From: an uncultured Eubacteriales bacterium
Lineage (GTDB): Bacteria > Bacillota > Clostridia > Oscillospirales > CAG-272
Assembly (NCBI GenBank): GCA_934432725.1
Contig: CAKRZE010000005.1
Coordinates: forward strand, 62,001 to 126,000
Length of the DNA: 64,000 nt
Direction of reading: 5' to 3'
In this document: positions 16,086-24,855 of the stretch, in pieces
How the letters are laid out: each line of letters begins with the position of its first letter
How positions within the stretch are numbered: the first letter of the stretch is position 1
Notes under the pieces: generated by a model
The model's database searches: none
What the model was told of the DNA's origin: nothing
Seen by the model: the letters and a program-made list of their open reading frames with translations, nothing else
Translations under genes and position numbers: made by a program

Positions 16086-17915
16086 ATGTGTGGAATTGTT
16101 GGATATATCGGCTCCGGCAGCGTAAATGCAAGCGACATCCTGCTGGAGGGTCTGAAAAAGCTGGAGTACCGGGGCTATGACTCCGCGGGCATTGCGGTAG
16201 TGGACGGAAGCGGTATTCACATTGAAAAGAAGCAGGGCAGAATCTGCGGACTGGAGGAGCAGATGAAGCGGGACGGAGCGCCCGCCGGATATGCCGGAAT
16301 CGGGCATACGCGCTGGGCAACGCACGGAGAGCCGTCCGACCGGAACTCGCATCCGCATGCATACGGCAGAGTGACGCTGGTGCATAACGGCATTATTGAA
16401 AACTATTTTTCGCTGAAGCAGAAGCTCATAGAGAAGGGCGAGCGGTTTTCCTCCGAGACGGATACGGAGGTGATTGCCCATCTGATGGACGATGCGTATG
16501 TGCCGGGCAAGCCGCTTGCAGCCATTGCCGGGACGCTGAAGCAGCTGAAGGGCTCTTATGCGCTCGGGATTTTGTTTTCCGATGATCCGCAGCATATTTA
16601 TGCCGTCCGGCATGACAGCCCCCTGATTGTCGGTGTAGGGAAGGGGGAAATGTATCTGGCATCCGATGTGCCTGCCATTTTGAACCATACCCGGCACTAC
16701 TATCTGCCGATGGACGGCGAGATTGCGGTTGTTTCGGCGGACGGCGCCGCATTTTATGATGCGGAGGGGAAGGACATTACCGCTTCCAAGACTTTGATGT
16801 ACGCGGATTGGAATGTGGATGCAGCCGAAAAGGGCGGATATCCGCATTTTATGCTGAAGGAAATATATGAGCAGCCGGATACGCTGCGCGCCGCAACGGA
16901 GGGCAGGCTTGCAAACGGCATTCACGGCATCCTCCGTGAAGAGCTTCCGGACCTTGACGGCGTGGAGCGGCTGATTATCGTGGCGTGCGGCAGCGCAATG
17001 CACGCCGGGCTTCTCGGAAAGGCGGCGATTGAATCGCTTGCCCGAATCCCGGTGGATGTCTGCATTGCATCGGAGTTCCGTTATGCCAATCCGATCCTGA
17101 AAAAGGGAGATGCCGTGATTGTGATTTCACAGTCCGGCGAAACGGCGGACTCGCTGGCGGCGCTTCGCCTCGCGAAGGGGCGCGGCGTGCCGGTTTATGC
17201 GATCGTCAATGTTGTCGGCTCCTCCATTGCAAGAGAGGCGGACCGCGTGGTCTATCTGTATGCCGGACCGGAGATTGCAGTGGCAACCACAAAGGCGTAC
17301 AGCGCACAGGTTGCCGTGCTGGATCTTCTGGCAATGCGCCTTGCGGATGACCGGAAAACGGTTCCGGAGGAGAGGCTGACAGCGCTTTTGCAGGCGTTTC
17401 TGCAGCTGCCGGACCGGATTGCGGAGGGCTTTTTGCAGTTTGACCGGGTGAAGGAGCTGGCAAGGGTGAACGCCTCCGTGGAGGACTCCTTCTTCATCGG
17501 AAGAGGACAGGATTATGCGCTCTGCATGGAGGGTTCGCTGAAGCTGAAGGAAATCTCCTATATGCACAGCGAGGCATATGCTGCGGGCGAGCTGAAGCAC
17601 GGGACGATTTCGCTGGTATCGCCGGGAACGCCCTGCGTGGTTGTGGCAACGACCGAAGCGCTTCTGGAAAAAACCGTGAGCAATGCCAAGGAGGTCAAGG
17701 CGCGCGGTGCGTATGTTTTGTTTGTCTGCCGCGCCGGAATGGTGCCGCAGGCGGATGTGTACGATGATCTTCTGACGCTGCCGGAGACGGATGAGCTTCT
17801 GGAGCCGATTGCGGGGATTGTTCCGCTGCAATATTACGCATACTGCACCGCCGTGGAAAAGGGCTGCGACGTTGATAAGCCGCGCAATCTTGCAAAGAGC
17901 GTGACGGTGGAATAA
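16086..17915 (+). CDS. glmS: glutamine-fructose-6-phosphate aminotransferase
   Basis: Makes glucosamine-6-phosphate from fructose-6-phosphate and glutamine, the first committed step to peptidoglycan amino sugars. The 609-residue length is standard. MCGIVGYIG gives the N-terminal nucleophile Cys after Met removal, fixing the start at 16086; EYRGYDSAG, GHTRWATHG and HNGIIENY complete the glutaminase domain (about 1-240). Two SIS sugar-isomerase domains follow, with ACGSAMHAG, SQSGETADS, and the C-terminal KPRNLAKSVTVE that closes the active site. Controlled by the ribozyme directly upstream. Monocistronic. Confidence 0.98.
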   Translation: MCGIVGYIGSGSVNASDILLEGLKKLEYRGYDSAGIAVVDGSGIHIEKKQGRICGLEEQMKRDGAPAGYAGIGHTRWATHGEPSDRNSHPHAYGRVTLVHNGIIENYFSLKQKLIEKGERFSSETDTEVIAHLMDDAYVPGKPLAAIAGTLKQLKGSYALGILFSDDPQHIYAVRHDSPLIVGVGKGEMYLASDVPAILNHTRHYYLPMDGEIAVVSADGAAFYDAEGKDITASKTLMYADWNVDAAEKGGYPHFMLKEIYEQPDTLRAATEGRLANGIHGILREELPDLDGVERLIIVACGSAMHAGLLGKAAIESLARIPVDVCIASEFRYANPILKKGDAVIVISQSGETADSLAALRLAKGRGVPVYAIVNVVGSSIAREADRVVYLYAGPEIAVATTKAYSAQVAVLDLLAMRLADDRKTVPEERLTALLQAFLQLPDRIAEGFLQFDRVKELARVNASVEDSFFIGRGQDYALCMEGSLKLKEISYMHSEAYAAGELKHGTISLVSPGTPCVVVATTEALLEKTVSNAKEVKARGAYVLFVCRAGMVPQADVYDDLLTLPETDELLEPIAGIVPLQYYAYCTAVEKGCDVDKPRNLAKSVTVE

Positions 17916-17922
17916 AGACATG

Positions 17923-17955
17923 CGGGGCTGCCGTGCTGAAAGCACGGCAGCCCCG
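17923..17955. terminator. shared hairpin between glmS and pantothenate kinase
   Basis: Perfect 15-bp stem CGGGGCTGCCGTGCT (17923-17937) with its complement (17941-17955) and a GAA loop. No long T-run on either side (AAAATTGTT on plus), but it lies between converging stop codons, so a bidirectional terminator is likely. Confidence 0.7.
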
Positions 17956-18035
17956 AAAATTGTTCCGGCAGGAAGGCGATAGGCGGTATTTTCGGATCGG
18001 GAGCATCGGATTTTTCGGGTTCCGAACCGCTCCGG

Positions 18036-18869
18036 TCAGATTTTTCCGGGATCGGACAGCGCGGCGCCGATTACGGTCGCATACTGTGCATGCTCCGGAA
18101 TCAGGAAGCGGACGTTGAACATTTCGCTCAGCACGCGGAAAATGTGCGCGGACTGCGGCACGTTGGTCAGATTCCCGGTCAGGACAATATCCTTTGTGCC
18201 GAACGCGCGGGAGGCGAACACCGCCAGCATGCCGATGCTCTCAAACACCATATTGATCAGACCGAGCGCCAGATCCTCCTTCGTCGCAAGGTCGCTGACC
18301 TTTCCGAAATTGGAGGCAGTCATCTCTCCCGGCATGCTGATCATGGAGTCCTTTCGCGTGATGTCCGTGATTCTCAGGTCCACGTTTGCAAGGTTGCCGC
18401 GGGAGGCAAGCTCCACGATGCTGTCGATATTGTTCAGACCGAGCATCGTTTTGGAAAGTCCCATCAGCGTGCCCCCGCCGACGCCGGTTCCGCCCAGATA
18501 CTCCATTTCCTTTCCGCTGCGTGCGTTGATCAGCGCAGTGCCGGTTCCCATGCTGACGACAATCGCGTGATCCAGCCCGGAGAGGTACAAGCCGCCCAGT
18601 CCGACGCTGGTAAACTCAGAAACGCTGCGGCAGTCCAGCCCGTACATCGGCTGGGTCAGATAAGAGGAGCCTACGCCGGTCGCCATGATGCGGCTGACCT
18701 GTGTGAGTGCGATGCCGTTTTGTGCCGTGAATTTTCCGAACGCACCGTAGATGGAGGTGACGGGATCGGTTGCCCGAACCAGCATCGGCTCGATCAGACC
18801 GCCGCTTTCCGTGAAGCCGACAATTTTGGTCGTACTGCCGCCGACATCAATTCCGATTACCACATGCAT
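18036..18869 (-). CDS. coaW: type II pantothenate kinase
   Basis: Phosphorylates pantothenate, the first step of coenzyme A synthesis. 277 residues with the acetate/sugar kinase fold of type II enzymes: N-terminal GIDVGGSTTKIVGF ATP loop, MATGVGSSYL, HAIVVSMGTGTALI, YLGGTGVGGGTLMGLS and the C-terminal GNLTNVPQSAHIFRVL. The start is chosen at ATG 18869 and not 18881, because in the other six SD-hairpin elements the start codon is the second position downstream of the hairpin, and 18869 aligns with them. The upstream frame running to 19166 is not coding-like. Closely related BadF/BcrA-type ATPases are an alternative, but the family motifs favour CoaW. Confidence 0.88.
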   Translation of the reverse strand: MHVVIGIDVGGSTTKIVGFTESGGLIEPMLVRATDPVTSIYGAFGKFTAQNGIALTQVSRIMATGVGSSYLTQPMYGLDCRSVSEFTSVGLGGLYLSGLDHAIVVSMGTGTALINARSGKEMEYLGGTGVGGGTLMGLSKTMLGLNNIDSIVELASRGNLANVDLRITDITRKDSMISMPGEMTASNFGKVSDLATKEDLALGLINMVFESIGMLAVFASRAFGTKDIVLTGNLTNVPQSAHIFRVLSEMFNVRFLIPEHAQYATVIGAALSDPGKI

Positions 18870-18909
18870 ATCAATAACCATGGCTTTTGCGCTTGCAAAA
18901 GCATCCTTT
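18869..18909 (-). promoter_or_regulatory. SD-hairpin-start element of pantothenate kinase
   Basis: Minus-strand AAAGGA (18909-18904), perfect 8-bp stem GCTTTTGC/GCAAAAGC (18902-18895 with 18890-18883, loop of 4), then CATGGTTATTGAT and ATG 18869. Confidence 0.7.
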
Positions 18910-19381
18910 CTCGGAGGAATGTATTTTTCGTGAGGCAAGGTCCGCCGTGTCCGATGCCGAAAAGCCGCAAGGCTGGGAGGGGCATGAGGATGTATGCAGT
19001 CAGTGCGCGCCAACTTGCACCGCGCGCGGCGGTGTCCGGGGGCGCCCCTCATTTGTACCGGGTGCTCCGGCAGGCGTCCGATGCGCTGTCCGGGCTGACT
19101 GCGGCAGGCATCCGGGAGATTGCGGACCGCACGGCAGCCCCGGGTATGCCGGGTGCTGCGTTTCAACGGCTGCTTTTCTGCCCAAACGGTATTTGCCGAA
19201 ACCGCTTTCCGGAGTCATGTGCGTAGGATCCCCGTGTCGGAGCAAAGCATCGGCAATGCCCCGAAATCCGGACAACAGAGCTGCCGGGGCTGCGTGTACG
19301 GCAAAGCATGAGCTGCGGCGGAGGCAGGCTTTTTGCCGCTTTGCTGGAGCTTTCCTCCGTTTTCCGGTTTTTCAGACCTGT
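18910..19381. other. 470-base spacer between obg and pantothenate kinase
   Basis: No gene recognised. The pantothenate kinase promoter should lie here on the minus strand but I could not identify good boxes; read-through from obg is possible. Confidence 0.4.
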
Positions 19382-20656
19382 TTACTGCACAAAATCGAAT
19401 TCAAAATCATAAATGGAAACTGTATCCCCATCCTTTACGCCCGCCTTGCGGAGCTCATCGATGACGCCGCTGTTCCGCAGAACGCGCTGGAAATAGGTCA
19501 GAGAATCGCGGTCGGCGAAATTGACGGAGCCGACCAGCCGCCACAGCCATTCCGCTTCCACGACATACATACCGTTCTGTCTGGAGACCGTTACGCTGTG
19601 ATCCGACCGGTCCACCACAAGAACCGGCGGCTCATAATTGGATTCGTAAACCGTGACGGGCGGCAGGTCGCGCAGCCGGTCCGCCGTCAGACGGATCAGC
19701 TCATCGATATGCGCATGGGTCAAAGCGGATACTGCGATAAAGCCGCAGCCGGACTTTTCTGCCGCTTCCCGCAGCCGGGCAAGGGCAGCCTCCTCTGCGG
19801 AATCGCACTTGTTTGCCACGATGATCTGCGGACGCTTGGAGAGCTCCGGACTGTATTTTTCCAGCTCTGCGTTGATCAGCCGGATATCCTCCAAGGGGTC
19901 CCTGCCCTCTGCGGAGGAGGCGTCAACAACGTGCAGAAGAAGGCGGCACCGCTCAATGTGACGCAGAAAATCGTGTCCGAGCCCCGCTCCGTCGGCTGCG
20001 CCCTCGATCAGACCGGGAATGTCGGCTGCGACAAAGCCGCTGTCCGCTCCGGTTTTGACAACCCCGAGGCTCGGGGAGAGCGTGGTGAAATGATAAGCGG
20101 CAATTTTGGGCTTTGCGGAGGAGATAACCGAGAGAATGGAGGACTTTCCGACGCTCGGCATGCCGATCAGACCGACGTCTGCCAGCATTTTCAGCTCAAA
20201 CACAACATTTTTCTCCTCTCCCTTGGTGCCGGATTTGGCAAACCGCGGGATCTGTCTGGTCGGTGTGGCGTAATGGCGGTTTCCCCAGCCTCCTCTGCCG
20301 CCGTGGCAGAGAATGAACCTGCGGCAGTCTCCGGACATATCGCAGATGATGCTGCCGCTTGCCTCATCGCGCACCAGCGTGCCTGCGGGGACCTTCAGAA
20401 TCAGATCCTCTGCCGTTGCGCCGTGAAATTTTTCGGCTCCGCCGTTGCCGCCGTTCTGCGCGACAAATTTGTGCTTGAACCGATAGGCGAGCAGCGTATT
20501 GGCGCCGTCGTCCACGACAAGGACAATATTTCCGCCGTTGCCGCCGTCTCCTCCGTCCGGACCGCCGTGCGAGACATATTTTTCCCGGCGGAAGGAGACA
20601 CAGCCGTTGCCGCCGTCTCCCGCTTTGACATATAAAGTTACGTGATCTGTTATCAT
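19382..20656 (-). CDS. obg: ribosome-assembly GTPase Obg/CgtA
   Basis: Essential GTPase acting in large-subunit assembly and stress signalling. 424 residues in three parts: the glycine-rich Obg fold (about 1-158) with GDGGNGCVSFRREKYV and GPDGGDGGNGG; the GTPase domain with G1 GMPSVGKSS, G2 region HFTTLSP, G3 DIPGLIEG and G4 ANKCD; and a C-terminal OCT domain typical of Firmicute Obg that ends in IYDFEFDFVQ. The ATG at 20656 is preceded by AAAGGA at normal spacing, in contrast to the hairpin type. The large frame continuing upstream is not coding. Confidence 0.97.
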   Translation of the reverse strand: MITDHVTLYVKAGDGGNGCVSFRREKYVSHGGPDGGDGGNGGNIVLVVDDGANTLLAYRFKHKFVAQNGGNGGAEKFHGATAEDLILKVPAGTLVRDEASGSIICDMSGDCRRFILCHGGRGGWGNRHYATPTRQIPRFAKSGTKGEEKNVVFELKMLADVGLIGMPSVGKSSILSVISSAKPKIAAYHFTTLSPSLGVVKTGADSGFVAADIPGLIEGAADGAGLGHDFLRHIERCRLLLHVVDASSAEGRDPLEDIRLINAELEKYSPELSKRPQIIVANKCDSAEEAALARLREAAEKSGCGFIAVSALTHAHIDELIRLTADRLRDLPPVTVYESNYEPPVLVVDRSDHSVTVSRQNGMYVVEAEWLWRLVGSVNFADRDSLTYFQRVLRNSGVIDELRKAGVKDGDTVSIYDFEFDFVQ

Positions 20657-21129
20657 ATAGGGTGAATTCCTTTCTTGGGGTTGAGCTGCCGGCGTCTGCC
20701 GAGGCGAGGCGGCATGCATGATGGCTTGCCGGGATGCAAAATGCCTCCTGTTGTGCCGTATATCTTCGGGGAGGCGCGAAGGAATGCGGGCAGAGCGCAC
20801 CTCTGCCCGAGTGCTTGATCGGAACGCACGGCCGGAAAAGCCGAGGCATACAGAAAGAAGCGGCGATGCCGGGGCGGCGGCGTATATGCCTCTATCCGGT
20901 ACCGATGTTCTGCCAGCGATCCGGAATCCGGCTGCCGCTTTGCCGCAGAATGATTCCGGAGCCGCCGGCATGCCGACAGCCCGGAGTCCGGCTGACCGTC
21001 TTGCCCGGAGACGCTTTCGGAGTCTTTGGCATGCAGTCTCCCGGGGCGGAACGGAAAAACGGCGCTCCGGCGAGAAGGTCCGGCTTTGCTTCCGGGAGCT
21101 TCGGATTCCGGCGGCAGGACAGAGAACGG
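20657..21129. other. 470-base spacer between ligA and obg
   Basis: GC-rich, with short imperfect repeats of the kind CCGGAATCCGGCTG / CCGGAGTCCGGCTG around 20920-21000. No gene, no clear promoter. Confidence 0.4.
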
Positions 21130-23097
21130 TTACTTCAGCATGGCGCGCAGGGCATCCAGATCCAGAACGGGGATCCCGAGCTGCTGCGCCTTTGTCAGCT
21201 TGGAGCCTGCATCGGCTCCCACAAGCACATACGTTGTTTTGCGGGATACAGAGGAGGAGGTCTTTCCGCCGTTTCGCTCGATCAGCTCCTCTGCTTCTCC
21301 GCGTGTCATATCCGGAAGCGTACCCGTGATGACAAAGGTCATGCCGTCAAGCGGTCCGCCCTCCTCCCGGACGGTCTGACGGGCTGTGACAACGCCGCAT
21401 TCCTTCAGCTCGTCGATCATCCGGCGCGTTTGCGGATGCTGGAAATAATTGATGATATTGGAGGCTGTGATTGCGCCCACATCCGGGATGGCGGTCAGCT
21501 CCTCCTCTGTAGCATCAAACAGCCGCTCTATGTCGCCGTACTGCTTTGCCAGCGCCTTTGCTGCCTTTTCCCCGACCTGACGGATTCCGAGTGCGCAGAT
21601 CAGCCGCTCCGGACCGCGCGTTTTGGAGGCTTCCAGCGATGCGAGAAGATTGGACGCGGATTTTTCTCCCATCCGGTCAAGACCGGCAATGTCCTGTGCC
21701 TTCAGCCGGTACAGATCAGCGGCGTTTTTGACAAGCCCGCTGCCGCAGAGGGCGGTGACCAGCGCTTCACCCAAGCCGTCAATATCCATCGCGCCGCGGG
21801 AGGCGAAATGCATGATGTTCCGTACAAGCTGTGCGGGACATGCGCCGTTTGTGCAGCGGACGGCGGCTTCCTCCGCGTCCCGGACAACCGGCTCTCCGCA
21901 GGAGGGACAGCGCTCCGGCATCCGGTACGGAACGGCATCGGCGGGGCGCAGGCTGAGGTTTACGCCGATGATTTCCGGAATGATGTCTCCCGCCTTCTGG
22001 ACGATAACGGTATCTCCGACCCGGATGTCCTTCTCTGTAATCTGGTCGATATTGTGCAGTGTTGCGCGGCTGACCGTGGTGCCGGCAAGCCTGACCGGAG
22101 CCAATTCGGCAGCGGGAGTCAGAACACCGGTTCTGCCGACCTGCACGGTGACGGCAAGCAGCTTTGTTTCCTTTCTCTCCGGCGGGTATTTATACGCGAC
22201 TGCCCAGCGGGGGGTATTGGCGGTTGCCCCGAGCCGTTCCCGCAGCCCGAGGTCGTTGACCTTGACGACCGCACCGTCGATATCATACGGCAGGGAGCCG
22301 CGCTGTTCTCCGATGCTTCGGATCATCTCGGTGACCTCTTCCACGGAGCGGACCGTGCGGCGCAGGGAAACGGTTTTAAAGCCCTGCTCATCCAAAAAGG
22401 CAAGCGATTCGTCATGGCGGGTGAAGCTCCTGTCGCAGACCTGGAGGTTGAATACAAAGATGGAAAGCCCGCGCTTTGCGGTGATTCCGGAATCCAGCTG
22501 ACGGAGAGAGCCGGCGGCGGCATTGCGGGGGTTGGCGAACAGCGGCTCCCCGTTCTTCTCCCGTTCCGCATTCAGCCTTTCAAAGCTGTCGTGCGGCATA
22601 TAAACCTCCCCGCGCACCTCCAGCGTGCCGCGGTACGGAATCGCGAGCGGGACGGAGCGGATGGTTTTGATGTTTGCCGTGATATCCTCCCCTGTCACGC
22701 CGTCTCCGCGGGTGGCTCCCCTGACGAGGATGCCGTTCTCATACCGCAGCGCAACGGAAAGACCGTCGATTTTTGCCTCCACGGAGTATTCCTCGGCAGG
22801 TGCGCTGTTTGTGAGAAAGGCGGCAAGCTCTTCGAAGCTGAACACGTCCTGAAGGCTGCCCATAACGACCGTGTGACGCACCTTTTCGAATTTGCTCAGC
22901 GGGGCGCCGCCGATTCTGTGCGTCTGAGAAGCCGGATCGGCATATTCCGGGTATTTTTCTTCCAGCTCCTGAAGCTCCCGGAACATCCGGTCATATTCAT
23001 AATCCGAAATTTCGGGGGCATCTTCTTCATAATATTTTTTTGCATGGTATGCCAGCTCTTTTCCAAGCTGCTCCATTCGCGCTTTGACTGTATTCAT
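21130..23097 (-). CDS. ligA: NAD-dependent DNA ligase LigA
   Basis: Seals nicks during replication and repair using NAD. 655 residues with all domains: N-terminal Ia helix pair with YYEEDAPEISDYEYD, adenylation domain with the AMP-accepting Lys109 in VEAKIDGLS, RGDGVTGEDIT, OB fold with VQVGRTG, the four-Cys zinc site (CPSCGEP ... CTNGACP), helix-hairpin-helix repeats and a C-terminal BRCT domain (GMTFVITGTLPDMTRGEAEE). The start is ATG 23097, where homology begins and where a hairpin-type ribosome binding site ends. It runs opposite to the repeat array on its upstream side; no promoter with good boxes was found nearby. Confidence 0.97.
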   Translation of the reverse strand: MNTVKARMEQLGKELAYHAKKYYEEDAPEISDYEYDRMFRELQELEEKYPEYADPASQTHRIGGAPLSKFEKVRHTVVMGSLQDVFSFEELAAFLTNSAPAEEYSVEAKIDGLSVALRYENGILVRGATRGDGVTGEDITANIKTIRSVPLAIPYRGTLEVRGEVYMPHDSFERLNAEREKNGEPLFANPRNAAAGSLRQLDSGITAKRGLSIFVFNLQVCDRSFTRHDESLAFLDEQGFKTVSLRRTVRSVEEVTEMIRSIGEQRGSLPYDIDGAVVKVNDLGLRERLGATANTPRWAVAYKYPPERKETKLLAVTVQVGRTGVLTPAAELAPVRLAGTTVSRATLHNIDQITEKDIRVGDTVIVQKAGDIIPEIIGVNLSLRPADAVPYRMPERCPSCGEPVVRDAEEAAVRCTNGACPAQLVRNIMHFASRGAMDIDGLGEALVTALCGSGLVKNAADLYRLKAQDIAGLDRMGEKSASNLLASLEASKTRGPERLICALGIRQVGEKAAKALAKQYGDIERLFDATEEELTAIPDVGAITASNIINYFQHPQTRRMIDELKECGVVTARQTVREEGGPLDGMTFVITGTLPDMTRGEAEELIERNGGKTSSSVSRKTTYVLVGADAGSKLTKAQQLGIPVLDLDALRAMLK

Positions 23098-23132
23098 GAA
23101 TCTATGATCGCCTTCACGGGAAGGCTTCCTTT
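23097..23132 (-). promoter_or_regulatory. SD-hairpin-start element of ligA
   Basis: Minus-strand AAAGGA (23132-23127), 6-bp stem GCCTTC/GAAGGC (23125-23120 with 23115-23110, loop of 4), then 12 bases and ATG 23097. The shortest of the seven. Confidence 0.65.
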
Positions 23133-23426
23133 CGCGATGATGAGGGTTGCCGGCTTCTCCGACATAGGAGAAGAAAAGCCTTTTGCAAGGAATCCTTATT
23201 TGGATCAAGCCGGAGGCAGGCGGCTCAGTGCGCCGTTTTTTGCCTCAGGCGGGAAGCACGGCAATGAGATTTTTTCGTTTCTGCAACATGTTATACCGGG
23301 AAGCAAGATGCGGCAGCTGCGGCATTTCGCGCCGCCCGTAAGGAGGCACACGGGGCAGAGCACTGCGCCGGGGCTGTTAATCCCGGGAAAGCTTCATCGG
23401 AGGATTTCCTGTGCGAATGCTACTGC
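23133..23426. other. gene-free upstream region of ligA
   Basis: About 290 bases, no recognisable gene or promoter, adjoining the repeat array. Confidence 0.4.
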
Positions 23427-23990
23427 AAATTCAAGCAAGTCATCATGAATTTGACGGGGGAACCGACAAATTTGAGTGACGGCAAATTCGCAAAATGCGG
23501 CAGATTAACTGCACCGATCAGGAAAATGTTGCCCGCATTTATTATACCGCAAATCCAAGCAAGACTTCATGAATTTGCCGGAAAGCCGGCAAATTCGCGA
23601 ATGCGGCAGATTAGCCGCACCGATCAGGAAAATGTTGCCCGCATTTATTATACCGCAAATCCAAGCAAGACTTCATGAATTTGCCGGAAAGCCGGCAAAT
23701 TCGCGAATGCGGCAGATTAGCTGCACCGATCAGGAAAATGTTGCCCGCATTCATTTTACCATGCAGCAAAAATGTGTGCCTGCACGGACGTTTTTGCAAA
23801 GCCGTCAATCGCGCAGCCGCACGGCGCGCAGCGGCTGACTTTTGCCGTTCCGGGAAAAGCTCTGCGCATGATACCTCAAATTCAAGCGAGACGCTATGAA
23901 TTTGACGGGAAGCCGGCAAATTCGAGAATGCGGCGGCTTTACTTGGCTTGCCGGAAGATAGTATACCATATTCATTATACCACAGTATTT
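23427..23990. repeat. tandem 106-base intergenic repeats with internal palindrome
   Basis: Four copies begin at 23427, 23551, 23657 and 23878 with AAATCCAAGCAAG or close variants. Copies two and three are nearly identical over 106 bases; the first carries about 18 extra bases; the fourth is diverged. Each holds the palindrome GAATTTGCCGG-AAAG-CCGGCAAATTC (23571-23596 in copy two), a second GCGGC/GCCGC hairpin, and ATTATACC at its end, which is TATAAT on the minus strand. Frames reading through the array give proteins whose only repeats come from the DNA repeats, and no ribosome binding site is present, so coding is unlikely. Confidence 0.9.
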
Positions 23991-24501
23991 CGAAAAAAGC
24001 AAAGAATTTATAAAATCATCCGGGCTTTTTCAATCATTTTCAGGCACCGTTCCTGCCGGATCGGAAGGATTGCGGGATGCTTTGCGGAGCTGAGAGCGAT
24101 CAGGTCTGTACGGGACATTTTTCTGCGGCTGTTTTGCCTGAAGCCGGGCTGCAATGATGCTCCTATGAATCCCTGAATTGTGAAAATCGAGGATATGCGC
24201 TCCTTTGGCATAAGGAAGGGATTCCGGAGAACTGCTTATGATCATGCAGCCGCAATCTTTTGCCGAACGGGGTTCGGAAGAGTCCGGCGAAGCGCACAGG
24301 GTGTGCTCCCGCAAAATGCCCGTTCCGGCGCTCACGGAGTGTCCGGCGGAGGCTCCGGGGCGCATTGTATCCGCTTTTTTAACGAAAGTGACCCGGAATG
24401 AAAAAACATCACAAAACCGGGTGCCTTGCTGATGAATTTTTACAGAAAAAATGATGCTTTACATGGAAATCCGGCTGCTCGGATAACATTTTTGCATGTT
24501 G
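23991..24501. other. 510-base spacer before the DUF3006 promoter
   Basis: No supported gene. Short frames on both strands lack ribosome binding sites. Confidence 0.4.
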
Positions 24502-24530
24502 TTGACAAACGGAGCACGCCATGCTATAAT
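24502..24530 (+). promoter_or_regulatory. promoter of DUF3006-dehydrogenase operon
   Basis: TTGACA (24502-24507), 17 bases ending ATGC, TATAAT (24525-24530): a consensus promoter. Confidence 0.85.
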
Positions 24531-24544
24531 GGCATCAAACAGAA

Positions 24545-24567
24545 AAAACAGCGGAATACGCTGTTTT
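24545..24567 (+). terminator. terminator-like hairpin just after the promoter
   Basis: AAAACAGCG (24545-24553) pairs perfectly with CGCTGTTTT (24559-24567). It starts about 8 bases after the predicted transcription start and 67 bases before the DUF3006 start, so it could be an attenuator or a 5' stabilising stem. Confidence 0.5.
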
Positions 24568-24633
24568 ATCGGCGGTGCCTGCCACGGTCCCCGGAGGGCG
24601 GGCAGAGGCTGCCGGTGGAAAGGAGCAGATTGG

Positions 24634-24855
24634 ATGAAGCTTGTCTGCGACCGTATTGAAGGAAGTCTGGCGGTTCTCTCGGACGATTCCGGCAACACCG
24701 CTTCCGTTCCGCTCAGCTGGTTTTCCGAACCGGCGCGAGAGGGCGATGCCGTTTGCCTGACCCTTGTCCGCGATGAGAAGGAAACCCGGGCGCGGCAGGA
24801 CAGCATCAACAGCCTGTTCCGCAAACTCAAGGAGAAAGGTAGTAATGACGCATGA
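24634..24855 (+). CDS. DUF3006 small protein
   Basis: 73 residues, the usual length of DUF3006. It opens with KLVCDRIEGSLAVLSDDSGN, the family's characteristic DRIEG-x-x-AVL start, followed by a small beta-barrel-like VPLSWFSEPAREGDAVCLTL and a charged helical tail. AAGGAG lies at proper distance. Its stop overlaps the start of the dehydrogenase (ATGA), so the two are translationally coupled. DUF3006 genes are usually near exported hydrolases in Bacilli; pairing with a dehydrogenase is less usual. Function unknown. Confidence 0.85.
   Translation: MKLVCDRIEGSLAVLSDDSGNTASVPLSWFSEPAREGDAVCLTLVRDEKETRARQDSINSLFRKLKEKGSNDA

Noticed and set aside
18036..19166. N-terminally extended pantothenate kinase
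   Set aside because: The extra 99 residues are Arg/His/Pro-rich and unlike the family; the SD-hairpin element places the start at 18869.
20734..23448. Open plus frame of 904 codons across ligA and its flank
   Set aside because: Overlaps the complete ligA gene in antisense; Gly/Arg/Cys-rich with no domain pattern.
23445..23899. Small repeat-encoded proteins in frames through the tandem array
   Set aside because: The peptide repeats follow directly from DNA repeats; no ribosome binding site; palindromes and TATAAT boxes explain the sequence better.
23427..23990. CRISPR array
   Set aside because: The units are 106 bases and nearly identical throughout, with no short repeat alternating with unique spacers, and no cas genes nearby.
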